A stretch of 64,000 bases of DNA from Rhodococcus opacus (GCF_012396235.1 NZ_JAAXPA010000009.1:233090-297089), one strand, 5' to 3'. Positions 8,919 to 17,909 are shown, counted from the stretch's first letter. Made by a program: numbers and translations. The notes: generated by a model not told the origin, from the letters alone.

Positions 8919-9890
8919 ATGCGCACCTCACGAATTCTGTCGGGCTTCACCCGCCGCTCCGTTGGCACTATCGCTCTCGCGACGGTGGCCGTCGTGTCGC
9001 TCGCGGCGTGCGGTGGCGGATCCGACCCCCTGTCCGCCGGCGGCGAGGGATCGGGTGACGACCCGAACACGATCATCGTGGGATCCGCGAACTTCCCCGA
9101 ATCGGAGACGGTCGCGAACATCTACACCGAGGTCCTCCGTGCCAACGGGTTCGACGTGACGACGAAGTTCAACATCGGCAGCCGTGAGGCCTACATTCCT
9201 GCGCTCAAGGACGGGTCGATCGACGTCATCCCCGACTACACGGGCAACCTGCTGCAGTATCTCGACCCGGATTCGACGGCCACGAGCGCCGCCGACGTGG
9301 ACGCCGCGCTGCCGGCCGCGCTGGGTTCGGAACTGACGATCACCACGCCGGCCCCGGCCGAGGACAAGGACGCCGTCGTCGTCACGAAGGAGACGGCGCA
9401 GCGCTGGAACCTCACCTCCATTGCGGATCTCGCGGCGCACTCGAACGAGGTCAAGTTCGGTGCACCCGCCGAATTCCAGGAACGCCCCGGTGGCCTGCCC
9501 GGCCTGAAGGCCAAGTACGGCCTGGACATCACGGCCGACAACTTCGTCCCGATCGCCGACGGCGGCGGTCCGGCCACGGTGGACGCCCTCGCGTCGGAAC
9601 AGATCACGGCCGCCGACATCTTCACGACGTCCCCGGCCATCGCGCAGAACGGTTTCGTCGTGCTCGCGGATCCGCAGAACAACTTCGCGGCGCAGAACGT
9701 CGTGCCGGTGGTGCGCGCCACCAAGTCCTCCGACAAGCTGACCCGGGCGCTCGACGCACTGTCGGCGAAGCTGACCACCGAAGAGCTTGTCGCGCTCAAC
9801 GATTCCGTGTCGGGTGACGCGAAAACCGAGCCGACGGCGGCCGCGAAGCAGTGGGTGACGGACCAGGGGCTCGACAAGCCGGTCTCGTAG
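8919..9890 (+). CDS. Glycine betaine/choline-type ABC substrate-binding lipoprotein
   Basis: 323 residues; the ATG has GGGAAGGA upstream, which selects this start over longer open frames. Signal peptide with lipobox SLAAC. The mature protein matches the OpuAC/ProX group (FPESETVANIYTEVL, LKDGSIDVIPDYTGNLLQY, FAAQNVVPVV). It binds a compatible solute outside the membrane and delivers it to the two permeases encoded downstream. First gene of a four-gene operon with spacings of 11, 4 and -4 nt. Confidence 0.9.
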   Translation: MRTSRILSGFTRRSVGTIALATVAVVSLAACGGGSDPLSAGGEGSGDDPNTIIVGSANFPESETVANIYTEVLRANGFDVTTKFNIGSREAYIPALKDGSIDVIPDYTGNLLQYLDPDSTATSAADVDAALPAALGSELTITTPAPAEDKDAVVVTKETAQRWNLTSIADLAAHSNEVKFGAPAEFQERPGGLPGLKAKYGLDITADNFVPIADGGGPATVDALASEQITAADIFTTSPAIAQNGFVVLADPQNNFAAQNVVPVVRATKSSDKLTRALDALSAKLTTEELVALNDSVSGDAKTEPTAAAKQWVTDQGLDKPVS

Positions 9891-9901
9891 AGGAGCCTGC
9901 C

Positions 9902-11059
9902 GTGATCACATTCTCGGGAGTCACCAAGCGGTACCCGGACGGCACGACGGCGGTCGACAGCCTCGACCTGGAGATCGACGCCGAATCGTTCACGGTCTTC
10001 GTCGGGCCGTCCGGGTGCGGCAAGACCACGTCGATGCGGATGATCAACCGGATGATCACCCCGACCGCGGGAACGATCACGGTCGACGGCCGGGACATCG
10101 CCCAGACCGACGCGGTGAAGCTTCGGCTCGGCATCGGCTACGTCATCCAGAGCGCAGGACTGCTGCCGCACCGCACGGTGGTCGACAACGTCGCGACCGT
10201 GCCTGTGCTGCGCGGCGACTCACGACGCAACGCCCGCAAGGCCGCGTTGGCGGTGCTCGAACGGGTCGGACTCGACCCGGCGCTGGCGTCCCGCTATCCC
10301 GGGCAGCTGTCCGGCGGGCAGCAACAACGTGTCGGGGTCGCGCGGGCGCTGGCCGCCGACCCGCCGATCCTGCTGATGGACGAGCCGTTCAGCGCCGTCG
10401 ATCCCGTTGTCCGCGAAGATCTGCAGGCCGAGATGCAGCGCCTGCAGGCCGAGATGCGCAAGACGATCGTGTTCGTCACCCACGACATCGACGAGGCCGT
10501 CAAACTCGGCGACCGGGTGGCGGTCTTCGGGCCGGGTGGCCGGTTGCAGCAGTACGACGCGCCCGACACGGTGCTGTCCGCGCCGGCCACCGATTTCGTC
10601 GCCTCGTTCGTGGGACGCGACCGCGGGTACCGCGGACTGTCGTTCCGGACGGCAGATCAGGTTCCGCTGCACACCATCCGGACGGCGACCGAGAAGGAGT
10701 TGCCGGCGCTCCGGCTCGAGCGGGGTGAATGGGTCCTGGTCGTCACGGACGCGGGCGTACCGCGGGGGTGGATCGACGTCACCGGCGTCGAGGGGGCGCG
10801 GGCCGGACGGCCCGTCTCCGAATGCACTGCGGCGGGCGGATCCCTCTTCTCCCCCGGCTCCGACCTGCGGCAGGCCCTGGACGCGGCCATCTCGTCTCCG
10901 TCGGGCATCGGAGTGGCCGTCGACCCGGACGGCGCGGTCACCGGCGGCATCCTCGGCTCCGAGGTGATCGCGAAGCTGGCCGAGCAGCGGGCGGCCGAGG
11001 ATCGCGCGAGGGGTGAGCACTTCTTCACTGCCCAACCGGCAACCCCGGACGGGCCGTGA
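9902..11059 (+). CDS. Osmoprotectant ABC transporter ATP-binding protein
   Basis: 385 residues from GTG with a GAGGAG ribosome site. Walker A GPSGCGKTT, signature LSGGQQQR, Walker B ILLMDEPF and the switch THD are all present. The C-terminal third (from about residue 240) resembles the regulatory extension of OpuA/ProV-type ATPases, where CBS-type modules sense ionic strength; here the match is weak (GVAVDPDGAVTGGILGSEV). It energises uptake of betaine-like solutes. Confidence 0.9.
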   Translation: MITFSGVTKRYPDGTTAVDSLDLEIDAESFTVFVGPSGCGKTTSMRMINRMITPTAGTITVDGRDIAQTDAVKLRLGIGYVIQSAGLLPHRTVVDNVATVPVLRGDSRRNARKAALAVLERVGLDPALASRYPGQLSGGQQQRVGVARALAADPPILLMDEPFSAVDPVVREDLQAEMQRLQAEMRKTIVFVTHDIDEAVKLGDRVAVFGPGGRLQQYDAPDTVLSAPATDFVASFVGRDRGYRGLSFRTADQVPLHTIRTATEKELPALRLERGEWVLVVTDAGVPRGWIDVTGVEGARAGRPVSECTAAGGSLFSPGSDLRQALDAAISSPSGIGVAVDPDGAVTGGILGSEVIAKLAEQRAAEDRARGEHFFTAQPATPDGP

Positions 11060-11063
11060 TCTC

Positions 11064-11762
11064 ATGCGGTGGCTCATCGACAACTTCTCGGTCGTCGTCG
11101 ACCTGACGAAGACCCATCTCTACCTCGCGCTGGTTCCGCTCCTGATCGGGTTGCTCATCGCGGTCCCGGTCGGGACCGCGATCCGGGGTGCGTCCTGGCT
11201 GCGGAAGATCACGCTGATCGTCGCGGGCATCGCGTTCACGATTCCGTCGCTGGCATTGTTCGTGACAATCCCCTCCGTCGTCGGACTGCAGATCCTGGAT
11301 CCGCTCAATGTGGTGATCGCGCTGACGATCTACTCCACCGCCCTGCTCATCCGCGCCGTGCCCGAGGCCCTCGACTCAGTTCCCGCCGACGTCGTCGACT
11401 CGGCCACCGCGATGGGCTTCACCCGGCTCCGCCGGGCCCTGACCGTCGAATTGCCCCTCGCGCTACCCGTTCTCGTCGCGAATGTGCGAGTGGTGGCCGT
11501 GACCAACATTTCGCTGGTGTCGGTGGGTTCGCTGATCGGGATCGGCGGTCTCGGCACCCTGTTCACCCAGGGTTACCAGCGTGACTACCCGGACCAGATC
11601 CTCGCCGGGATCATCGCGATCGTCGTTCTGGCCCTCGCGTTCGACCTGCTGCTGTTCCTGGTCGGCCGGGCACTGACACCGTGGACCCGGCAGCAGAGGG
11701 TCCGGCGCACGCCGCTGGTCGCGGGACAGTCGGCGGCCCCGGCCGCAGGGGAGGCTTCGTGA
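11064..11762 (+). CDS. Osmoprotectant ABC transporter permease 1
   Basis: 232 residues, several membrane spans. The start at MRWLIDNF follows the ATPase stop by 4 nt; a longer frame would overlap it. The EAA-type loop reads DSATAMGFTRLRRALTVELP, and GIGGLGTLFTQG is the usual permease end of this family. It forms the translocation pore with the next protein. The C-terminal tail is Ala/Pro rich. Confidence 0.88.
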   Translation: MRWLIDNFSVVVDLTKTHLYLALVPLLIGLLIAVPVGTAIRGASWLRKITLIVAGIAFTIPSLALFVTIPSVVGLQILDPLNVVIALTIYSTALLIRAVPEALDSVPADVVDSATAMGFTRLRRALTVELPLALPVLVANVRVVAVTNISLVSVGSLIGIGGLGTLFTQGYQRDYPDQILAGIIAIVVLALAFDLLLFLVGRALTPWTRQQRVRRTPLVAGQSAAPAAGEAS

Positions 11763-12463
11763 ACATCTTCGGCGGCGCATGGGAGTACATCGTCGATCCG
11801 GGAAACTGGTCGGGCAGCACCGGAATCGGCGCCCGCATCCTCGAGCACCTCTGGTACAGCTTCCTGGCGGTCGCCCTGTCCGCGGTGGTCGCGGTGCCGA
11901 TCGGTCTGATCATCGGGCATCTGCGCAAGGGTGACGTGGTCGTGGTCGGTCTCGTCAACGCGCTCCGGTCGTTGCCGACACTGGGTCTGCTGACGTTCCT
12001 GGTGCTGCTGCTCGGACTGGGACTGATCCCGCCGATCCTGGCCCTGGTGATCCTCGGAATCCCGCCGGTGCTCGCGGGCACGTACGCGGGTGTTGCGAAC
12101 GTCGACCGGACGGTCGTGGACGCCGCCCGCGCGATGGGGATGACCGAGTGGCAGGTCCTCACGCGTGTCGAGGCCCCGAATGCGCTGCCGCTCATGCTCG
12201 GCGGGCTGCGCAACGCCACCCTGCAGATCATCGCGACTGCAACGGTTGCTGCGTATGTCAATCTCGGCGGCCTGGGCCGCTACATCTTCGACGGACTGGC
12301 GCTGCGCCAGTACGACCGGGTGCTCGTCGGTGCGCTGCTCGTGACGATCCTCGCTCTGGTCGTGGACGGCCTGCTCGCGCTGGCGGTGTGGGCGTCCGTT
12401 CCCGGGACCGGCCGTCTGCGCCGCAATCCGAGCGCCGAACAGATCGCCGACCGCGCGTCGTAG
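11759..12463 (+). CDS. Osmoprotectant ABC transporter permease 2
   Basis: 234 residues from a GTG overlapping the previous TGA. Multi-pass protein with the loop DAARAMGMTEWQVLTRVEAP and NLGGLGRYIFDG, diagnostic of OpuAB/OpuCB-type permeases. Together with permease 1 it makes a heterodimeric pore. A strong hairpin follows 23 nt downstream. Confidence 0.88.
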   Translation: MNIFGGAWEYIVDPGNWSGSTGIGARILEHLWYSFLAVALSAVVAVPIGLIIGHLRKGDVVVVGLVNALRSLPTLGLLTFLVLLLGLGLIPPILALVILGIPPVLAGTYAGVANVDRTVVDAARAMGMTEWQVLTRVEAPNALPLMLGGLRNATLQIIATATVAAYVNLGGLGRYIFDGLALRQYDRVLVGALLVTILALVVDGLLALAVWASVPGTGRLRRNPSAEQIADRAS

Positions 12464-12486
12464 CGAACACGTCACCCAACGGCAAA

Positions 12487-12530
12487 CACCCCGACACCGG
12501 AACCGTGGGTGCGGGTTCCGGATCGGGGTG
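12487..12530. terminator. Hairpin between transporter operon and malic enzyme
   Basis: Arms 12487-12504 and 12514-12530 pair over about 16 bp with one interruption (CACCCCGA / TCGGGGTG outer, CCGGAACC / GGTTCCGG inner). It lies between two convergent genes and has no long T-run, so it is probably a bidirectional terminator. Confidence 0.7.
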
Positions 12531-12545
12531 CTCGACGGATTCTCG

Positions 12546-13739
12546 CTAGTCGGTGACGCCTTCTGCGCGAGCAGCGGCGGCGACTGCCTCCGCGACAGCG
12601 GGGGCGACGCGAGGATCGAGCGGGCTGGGAACGATCTTGTCTACAGCCAGCTCGTCACCGACGACCGAGAGGATTGCCTCGGCGGCGGCGAGCTTCATAC
12701 CTTCGGTGATCCGGCGGGCACCGGCATCGAGCGCGCCCCGGAACACACCGGGGAAGGCCAGCACATTGTTGATCTGGTTCGGGAAATCCGAGCGTCCGGT
12801 GGCCACGATCGCCGCATGCTTACGGGCGATGTCCGGGTGGATCTCCGGGTCCGGGTTCGACAACGCGAACACGATCGAATCCTGCGCCATCGTCGCGATC
12901 AGCTCCTCCGGCACGGTGCCCGCGGACACCCCGAGGAACACATCCGCCCCGTCGAGGGCTTCGGCGGTGCCGCCGCGGCGGCCGGCCGGGTTGGTGCGTG
13001 CGGCCAGATCGACCTTGATCTCGTTCAGGTCCTTGCGGTCGGCGGACACGATGCCCTTCGAATCGAGGACCGTCACGTCGGCGATCCCCGCGGCGAGCAG
13101 GATGTTCGCGCAGGCGACACCGGCGGCGCCGGCACCGGAGATGACGACCCGCAGCTGGTGGAGGTCGCGGTCCTGGACCTTGACCGCACCCTTGAGGGCG
13201 GCCAGGACGACGATGGCGGTGCCGTGCTGGTCGTCGTGCATGACCGGGCAGTCCAGGGCCTCGATGACGCGCTTTTCGATCTCGAAGCAGCGCGGCGCGG
13301 AGATGTCCTCCAAGTTGACCGCCCCGAAGCTCGGGCGCAGCCGGATCAGGGTCTCGACGATCTCGTCGGGGTCCTTGGTGTCGAGGACCAGCGGGATCGA
13401 GTTCAGGCCCGCGAAGTTCTTGAACAGGGCGGACTTGCCCTCCATCACGGGCAGGGAGGCCCGGGGGCCGATGTCCCCGAGACCGAGTACCGCGGAGCCG
13501 TCGGAGACGACGACCACCAGGCGGCTGGTCCAGGTGTACCGGTCGGCGAGGGTTTCGTCGGCGGCGATGGCGCGGGAGACCTGCGCGACGCCGGGCGTGT
13601 AGGCGATGGACAGGGCGCGCTGCGTATCGAGGGCGGTCGTGGTCTCAACCGAGAGCTTCCCCCCGATGTGGCCGGCGAAGATCTCCTCGTCGGTCAGCTC
13701 GACCTTCTGCGGTGTGGTGGGTTCGGACACGATGGACAC
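12546..13739 (-). CDS. NAD(P)-dependent malic enzyme (malate dehydrogenase, oxaloacetate-decarboxylating)
   Basis: 397 residues from a GTG preceded by AGGAG at a good distance; upstream in-frame codons lack homology. The enzyme converts malate to pyruvate and CO2 and links the TCA cycle to gluconeogenesis and NAD(P)H supply. Landmarks: YTPGVAQV, the Lys of MEGKSALFKNFAG, the metal-binding NLEDISAPRCFEIE, HDDQHGTA, the cofactor fold VISGAGAAGVACANILL, and ALSNPDPEI. The length fits the short bacterial form without a phosphotransacetylase domain. A leader of over 300 nt lies upstream. Confidence 0.93.
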   Translation of the reverse strand: MSIVSEPTTPQKVELTDEEIFAGHIGGKLSVETTTALDTQRALSIAYTPGVAQVSRAIAADETLADRYTWTSRLVVVVSDGSAVLGLGDIGPRASLPVMEGKSALFKNFAGLNSIPLVLDTKDPDEIVETLIRLRPSFGAVNLEDISAPRCFEIEKRVIEALDCPVMHDDQHGTAIVVLAALKGAVKVQDRDLHQLRVVISGAGAAGVACANILLAAGIADVTVLDSKGIVSADRKDLNEIKVDLAARTNPAGRRGGTAEALDGADVFLGVSAGTVPEELIATMAQDSIVFALSNPDPEIHPDIARKHAAIVATGRSDFPNQINNVLAFPGVFRGALDAGARRITEGMKLAAAEAILSVVGDELAVDKIVPSPLDPRVAPAVAEAVAAAARAEGVTD

Positions 13740-14115
13740 GATGACACTCCTGCTAAGTCCAGGCTCACTCGGGGCCGGGTTACTGAGAAGTAACCGTGAG
13801 GATCGGCGCTGATCTTCACAGTTACTCCACGAACGACAACTGAGGGTGAAGCTTCCGGGGTGCGCGATCACGATGGCCGCAGAACTTCCGAAGCGTCATG
13901 GCACGGGCGGGTGAGCCCTGGCAACACTGCCATAAACCCCCGCCGAAGGGCGGTGGCGCCGACGTCGGAGTGGTGCTAAGTCTGGCACGAATATCGATGC
14001 ACAATCAAATTGCCACGAGAGTCAGATGTCTCACGTTTTCTGGCCTCTACCTGTGAGAACAAGTTACCCGTGGGTCACTGTGAGAGCCGGTTTCACATAA
14101 CGCGCCGGGCGTCCG
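13740..14115 (-). promoter_or_regulatory. Non-coding leader/intergenic region upstream of malic enzyme
   Basis: No convincing gene is seen here. On the minus strand it contains several possible structures. One is a GC-rich hairpin, CCGCC-CTTC-GGCGG, near 13940-13956, followed by a partly nested pair of ATGGCA/TGCCAT. Another is a 15-bp imperfect inverted repeat at 13790-13825. Near 14035-14100 there are several TGTGA and TCACA words, resembling cAMP-receptor-type half sites but without standard spacing. I could not match it to a known riboswitch class. Either a long 5' leader or a stacked regulatory region is possible. Confidence 0.4.
13790..13825. repeat. Imperfect inverted repeat upstream of malic enzyme
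   Basis: Arms of 15 nt, 13790-13804 and 13811-13825, around a 6-nt centre. They differ at two positions, both of which would be G-U pairs in a plus-strand transcript but A-C mismatches in a minus-strand leader. For the malic enzyme a DNA operator is therefore the simpler reading. It lies about 50-85 nt upstream of the GTG. Confidence 0.5.
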
Positions 14116-14475
14116 TCAACCCCACCACTGGGTAGCCAGCAGAAGCGCCGCCGCCGCGAGGACGGCGACGGATGCGACCACGGCGACGAGACCGTCGCGG
14201 CGGTCCGCACACCTTTGCGCCACGATCACGAACACGGACGCGACCAGGTGTGCGGTGATGGAGATCGTCCCCGGGCCGGGAAAGCCCCGGCCGCCGCCCA
14301 CGTAGGCGGAGCCGATCACGACGAGGCAGAGGATCACCACGCCGGCGGCGACGGCCCCGCTGAGGGCGCGCAGTGCGCGGACCACGAGAGGGCTGCGTCG
14401 CGGTCCGGTGGCCGTCACCGTCCGCGGGAGGATGGGAGCATAAGGTTCGTACCGCTCGGACTCGTGCGTGTTCAT
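14116..14475 (-). CDS. Small membrane protein coupled to the PHP gene
   Basis: 119 residues. Its ATG overlaps the stop of the upstream PHP-domain gene (ATGA), so the two are co-translated. Three hydrophobic segments are visible at about residues 31-60, 70-86 and 96-115, separated by short loops with a Gly-rich stretch (GGGRGFPGPG). I do not recognise a family. The coupling suggests a partner or a housekeeping passenger of the phosphoesterase. Confidence 0.65.
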   Translation of the reverse strand: MNTHESERYEPYAPILPRTVTATGPRRSPLVVRALRALSGAVAAGVVILCLVVIGSAYVGGGRGFPGPGTISITAHLVASVFVIVAQRCADRRDGLVAVVASVAVLAAAALLLATQWWG

Positions 14476-15326
14476 GCCGAGACCACCTGCACCCCGGATG
14501 CTTTCGATACGAGGGTGTCGAATTCGTCGGTGTCCGTCGAGAACTCGCCGAGCCGGATGGCCTTGTTCGTGCCGTGGTAGTCGGAGGAGCCTGTGACGAC
14601 CAGACCGCACTCGTCGGCCAGTTCCTGCAGTACCCGCGCGTCGTCCGACGAGTGGTCGGGGTGATGTGCCTCTAGCCCGTGGAGACCGGCTCCCGCCAGG
14701 TCACGGACGTGATCGAGTGACAGTAGTCGTCCCCTCGTGCGGGCCCGTCCGTGGGCGAGGACGCTCACGCCCCCGGCCTCCGCCACCAGTTGCACGGCGT
14801 CGTCGAGGGGGGTGTCCGACTTGTCGACGAAGTACCTGCCGCGTGGGGCCAGCAGATCCACGAACGCCTCACCGACGCTGCCCACCACACCGGCGCGCAT
14901 CAGAGCCCTGGCCAGGTGCGGGCGCCCCGCCGCGGGTCCCGCCTCCGCGAGCACCTCGTCGGCGTCGATGGGCAGACCGTCCTCCATCATCAACTCGGCC
15001 ATCGCGCGGATTCGCACGATCCGCTCGTTCCGCAACCGTTCCCGCTCGCGTGCGAACGCCGCGTGCGCGGGATCGAACAGGTAGGCGAGGAGATGCACCG
15101 CGACCGGGCGTCCGTCCTCACCGCGCCCCTCGCAGGACATCTCCATGCCGCGCACCAGCGCGAGCCCCGCAGGCAACGCCGCGGCCGCTTCGGCCCACCC
15201 CGCGGTCGTGTCGTGATCGGTGATCGCCACGATGTCGAGTCCCGCCGCCCCCGCGGCGCGCACCAGGTCCGCCGGGCTGTCGGTTCCGTCGGAGGCCGTC
15301 GAATGAGTGTGGAGATCGATGAGCAC
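14472..15326 (-). CDS. PHP-domain phosphoesterase (nucleoside 3',5'-bisphosphate phosphatase / RNase AM-like)
   Basis: 284 residues. Metal-binding motifs run through the protein: LHTHSTASDG at the N-terminus, ITDHDT near 37, MEMSCEG near 62, VLAHGRA near 195 and SSDYHG near 250. This set is typical of the YciV/RnaAM branch, which removes the 3' phosphate from nucleoside bisphosphates or trims 5' RNA ends with a trinuclear metal site. The exact substrate here is inferred from the family. It is translationally coupled to a small membrane protein. Confidence 0.85.
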   Translation of the reverse strand: MLIDLHTHSTASDGTDSPADLVRAAGAAGLDIVAITDHDTTAGWAEAAAALPAGLALVRGMEMSCEGRGEDGRPVAVHLLAYLFDPAHAAFARERERLRNERIVRIRAMAELMMEDGLPIDADEVLAEAGPAAGRPHLARALMRAGVVGSVGEAFVDLLAPRGRYFVDKSDTPLDDAVQLVAEAGGVSVLAHGRARTRGRLLSLDHVRDLAGAGLHGLEAHHPDHSSDDARVLQELADECGLVVTGSSDYHGTNKAIRLGEFSTDTDEFDTLVSKASGVQVVSA

Positions 15327-15472
15327 CAGACCAGTCTGTCAGGTGTCGCGGCGCGGGGTCCGAGCGTGCGGCCCGGAGGCCTGGCGTGTCGTGCGACGCC
15401 GCCGGCCCGGAGCGGGTGCTGACGTACGATTCACCAGCAGCGTTTCCGACTCGACGGTGAAGGGAGGGGCCC

Positions 15473-16564
15473 GTGCCGCCTGTGCCCTCGCTCCCCAAGC
15501 GCGGCAGCGACAAGGATCAGCGCAGAGGTGACAAGGACCCGGGCCCCAGGATCCGCATCCCGACCGCGCGCGCCATCGTCGACTGTGGTGTGTATGTCGA
15601 CGGCACGAGGCTTCCCGGCAAGTACACGCACCAGGCCGCGATGGCCGAGGTCCGCACACGGGGTGAAGGATTCGTGTGGGTCGGGCTGCTCGCCCCCGAC
15701 GAGGGGCAGATGGAGAGCGTGGCCGAGACGTTCGGGCTGCACGAATTGATGGTCGAGGACGCCGTCCACGCCCACCAGCGGCCGAAGCTGGAACGCTACG
15801 ACGACGTGCTGTTCCTGGTGCTGCGGACCGTCAACTACGTGCCGCACGAGTCGGTGGCCACCGCCAGCGAGATCGTCGAGACCGGCGAGATCATGGTGTT
15901 CGTGGGCGCCGACTTCGTCATCACCGTGCGGCACGGTGACCACTCCCCGCTCGCGAACGTCCGCCACGCGCTGGAGGCGAACCAGGAGCGGCTCGCACTG
16001 GGCCCGTACGCGGTGCTGCACGCCGTCGCGGACCACGTGGTGGACACGTACCTCGAGGTCACCCAGGCCATCGAGGAGGACGTCGACGGCATGGAGGAGG
16101 CAGTGTTCAGTCCGCGCAGCAGCGTCGCGGTCGAACACATCTACCTTCTCAAGCGCGAGATCGTCGAACTCCGCAAGTCGGTGAACCCGCTGTCCAATCC
16201 GCTGCTCCGGCTGACGCGATCCCCGGGCAATCCGGTGCCGAAGGAGATCCGCCGCTACTTCCGTGACGTCCTCGACCACCACACCACCGTCGCCGAGCGG
16301 ATCGCCGAATACGACGAGGTTCTCAGCTCACTCGTCGATGCCGCCCTCGCCAAGATCGCCGTGCAGCAGAACACCGACATGCGCAAGATCTCGGCGTGGG
16401 TGGCCATCGCGGCAGTGCCGACGATGATCGCGGGCATCTACGGCATGAACTTCGACAACATGCCCGAACTACATTGGCAGTACGGCTATCACGGCGTGGT
16501 GTTCGTGATCGCGTCGGTGACGGTGGGCCTGTTCGTCACGTTCCGCCGGAACCACTGGCTCTAG
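15473..16564 (+). CDS. corA: CorA-family magnesium/cobalt transporter
   Basis: 363 residues from GTG with AGGGAGGGG upstream. A long soluble funnel domain is followed by two C-terminal membrane spans; the selectivity motif GMN is at residues 324-326 (GIYGMNF), and the last loop carries the usual acidic residue after MPEL. CorA pentamers admit Mg2+ and open when internal Mg2+ falls. The neighbourhood matches Rv1239c of M. tuberculosis. The stop codon shares CTAG with the convergent gene. Confidence 0.93.
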   Translation: MPPVPSLPKRGSDKDQRRGDKDPGPRIRIPTARAIVDCGVYVDGTRLPGKYTHQAAMAEVRTRGEGFVWVGLLAPDEGQMESVAETFGLHELMVEDAVHAHQRPKLERYDDVLFLVLRTVNYVPHESVATASEIVETGEIMVFVGADFVITVRHGDHSPLANVRHALEANQERLALGPYAVLHAVADHVVDTYLEVTQAIEEDVDGMEEAVFSPRSSVAVEHIYLLKREIVELRKSVNPLSNPLLRLTRSPGNPVPKEIRRYFRDVLDHHTTVAERIAEYDEVLSSLVDAALAKIAVQQNTDMRKISAWVAIAAVPTMIAGIYGMNFDNMPELHWQYGYHGVVFVIASVTVGLFVTFRRNHWL

Positions 16565-17148
16565 AGGGACGCGGCACCGCGGTGCGGATCGCGGACGTCG
16601 ATGCCCGCCTCCGCCCAGGCGTCGCGCAGTGCGCCGGCGCCGCGCAGTCGGACCCACGCCGCCTCGGTGCCGGTGATCGGCACGACCGCGAGGAACCGCA
16701 CGGCCTCCGCGGGTTCGGGCAGCGGGAGGTCGGGGACGGACGACTCACCGAGCAGCACGGCTGTGAACGGTGTGTCCTTCCACAGCGGCTCCCCCAGGTC
16801 GAGCAACGCGTCCTCGACGAGAACCACGCCTTCCACCGACGGCGCCGCCGCCAGGACCGCGAGTGTGCGCGCCACTCCCGACGCCACCCCGGCCCCGCCG
16901 CGCAGGGTGAGGATCAGTTCGGCGCGGGGGCCCCGGAGAGGGTCGGCCACCAGCTCGCCGGGGTCGCCCATCGGGTGCCGGGAGCACCCCAGGGTCACGT
17001 AGCGAACCAGATCCTCGTCGTCGGGTGCGAACCGCAGCACGTCCAGCGGCTCGACGCCCAGGAACGTCACCGATGCCGCAGTCGGCTCCGGTCCCCCGAT
17101 CTGCCTCAGCAGGTGCGCGCGAACAGAGGCCACAACGCTGTCAGTCAC
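16561..17148 (-). CDS. Suppressor-of-fused (SUFU) domain-like protein
   Basis: 195 residues from GTG. The region VDVLRF-like (EPLDVLRFAP), YVTLGCSRHPM and RAELILTLR resembles bacterial SUFU-domain proteins, a fold found in immunity and toxin-associated loci as well as alone. No toxin gene is adjacent. The C-terminal part (VVPITGTEAAWVRLRGAGAL) also fits the family. The function is unknown. It converges on corA with both stop codons inside one CTAG. Confidence 0.6.
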   Translation of the reverse strand: MTDSVVASVRAHLLRQIGGPEPTAASVTFLGVEPLDVLRFAPDDEDLVRYVTLGCSRHPMGDPGELVADPLRGPRAELILTLRGGAGVASGVARTLAVLAAAPSVEGVVLVEDALLDLGEPLWKDTPFTAVLLGESSVPDLPLPEPAEAVRFLAVVPITGTEAAWVRLRGAGALRDAWAEAGIDVRDPHRGAASL

Positions 17149-17213
17149 CCCGCAATCAAACCACCGAAGCCGCTCACCCGTCCTCCGGCCTCGCGAGCCG
17201 GTAGCGTCGGAGC

Positions 17214-17909
17214 ATGGTCTCGGTACTCGCAGTGTCCGACGAGACGATCGAGTCGCTGTGGAGTTCGCAGGTGCGTGCCATGGACGTCGACTTGATCCTC
17301 GGTGCGGGCGATCTCCCGTTCGACTACCTGGAGTACCTTATCGACGCGCTCGACGCGCCGTGCGTCTTCGTGCCGGGCAACCACGACGCCGATCTGTCCG
17401 GCTACTCCGCGGGACGTGTCGGATGGATGCGGGCGGGTCTGCCCTCGGCGTGGCCGGGGCCCTGCGGCGCGGTCAACGCGGACGGCCGGATCGTGCGGAT
17501 CGCTGGCCTGCGCATCGCGGGCCTGGGTGGGTCGATCCGCTACAACGACGGCCCCAATCAGTGGACCGAGCGGCAGCAGCGGCGGCGGGCGCGCAACCTG
17601 GCGCTGACGAGTGCGTGGCACGCACGCCGCTCGGGTGTGTCCGGCGTCGACGTGCTGCTCACGCACAGCCCACCCCGCGGAGTGGGCGACCAGGAGGATC
17701 CACCGCACCGGGGTTTCGAATGCTTCGAGACCCTGGCGGGCAGGTTGCAGGCCCGCGTCATGATTCACGGGCACGTCCACCCGTACGGCCGGGCGGCCGA
17801 GGACCGCACGCTCGGCGCGACGACGGTGATCAACACCGTGGGATTCACCCTGATGGAGTTGGCCCCGGGTGCCGACCCCACCATCGTCAGGCGCAGGCAT
17901 GGCACGTGA
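17214..17909 (+). CDS. Calcineurin-like metallophosphoesterase
   Basis: 231 residues. Metal-ligand motifs are in order: VSDE near the start, GAGDLPFDY (GD), PGNHD, THSPP and GHVH. The usual first motif D-x-H is replaced here by SDET, so one metal ligand (His) is missing or substituted; related single-domain enzymes tolerate this. It hydrolyses a phosphoester of unknown identity. Its stop overlaps the start of the ParB-like gene, suggesting a shared role. Confidence 0.8.
   Translation: MVSVLAVSDETIESLWSSQVRAMDVDLILGAGDLPFDYLEYLIDALDAPCVFVPGNHDADLSGYSAGRVGWMRAGLPSAWPGPCGAVNADGRIVRIAGLRIAGLGGSIRYNDGPNQWTERQQRRRARNLALTSAWHARRSGVSGVDVLLTHSPPRGVGDQEDPPHRGFECFETLAGRLQARVMIHGHVHPYGRAAEDRTLGATTVINTVGFTLMELAPGADPTIVRRRHGT

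Noticed and set aside
13740..14115. Known riboswitch (cobalamin, SAM, c-di-AMP or Mg2+ class)
   Set aside because: Hairpins are visible but I could not match any class-defining conserved box.
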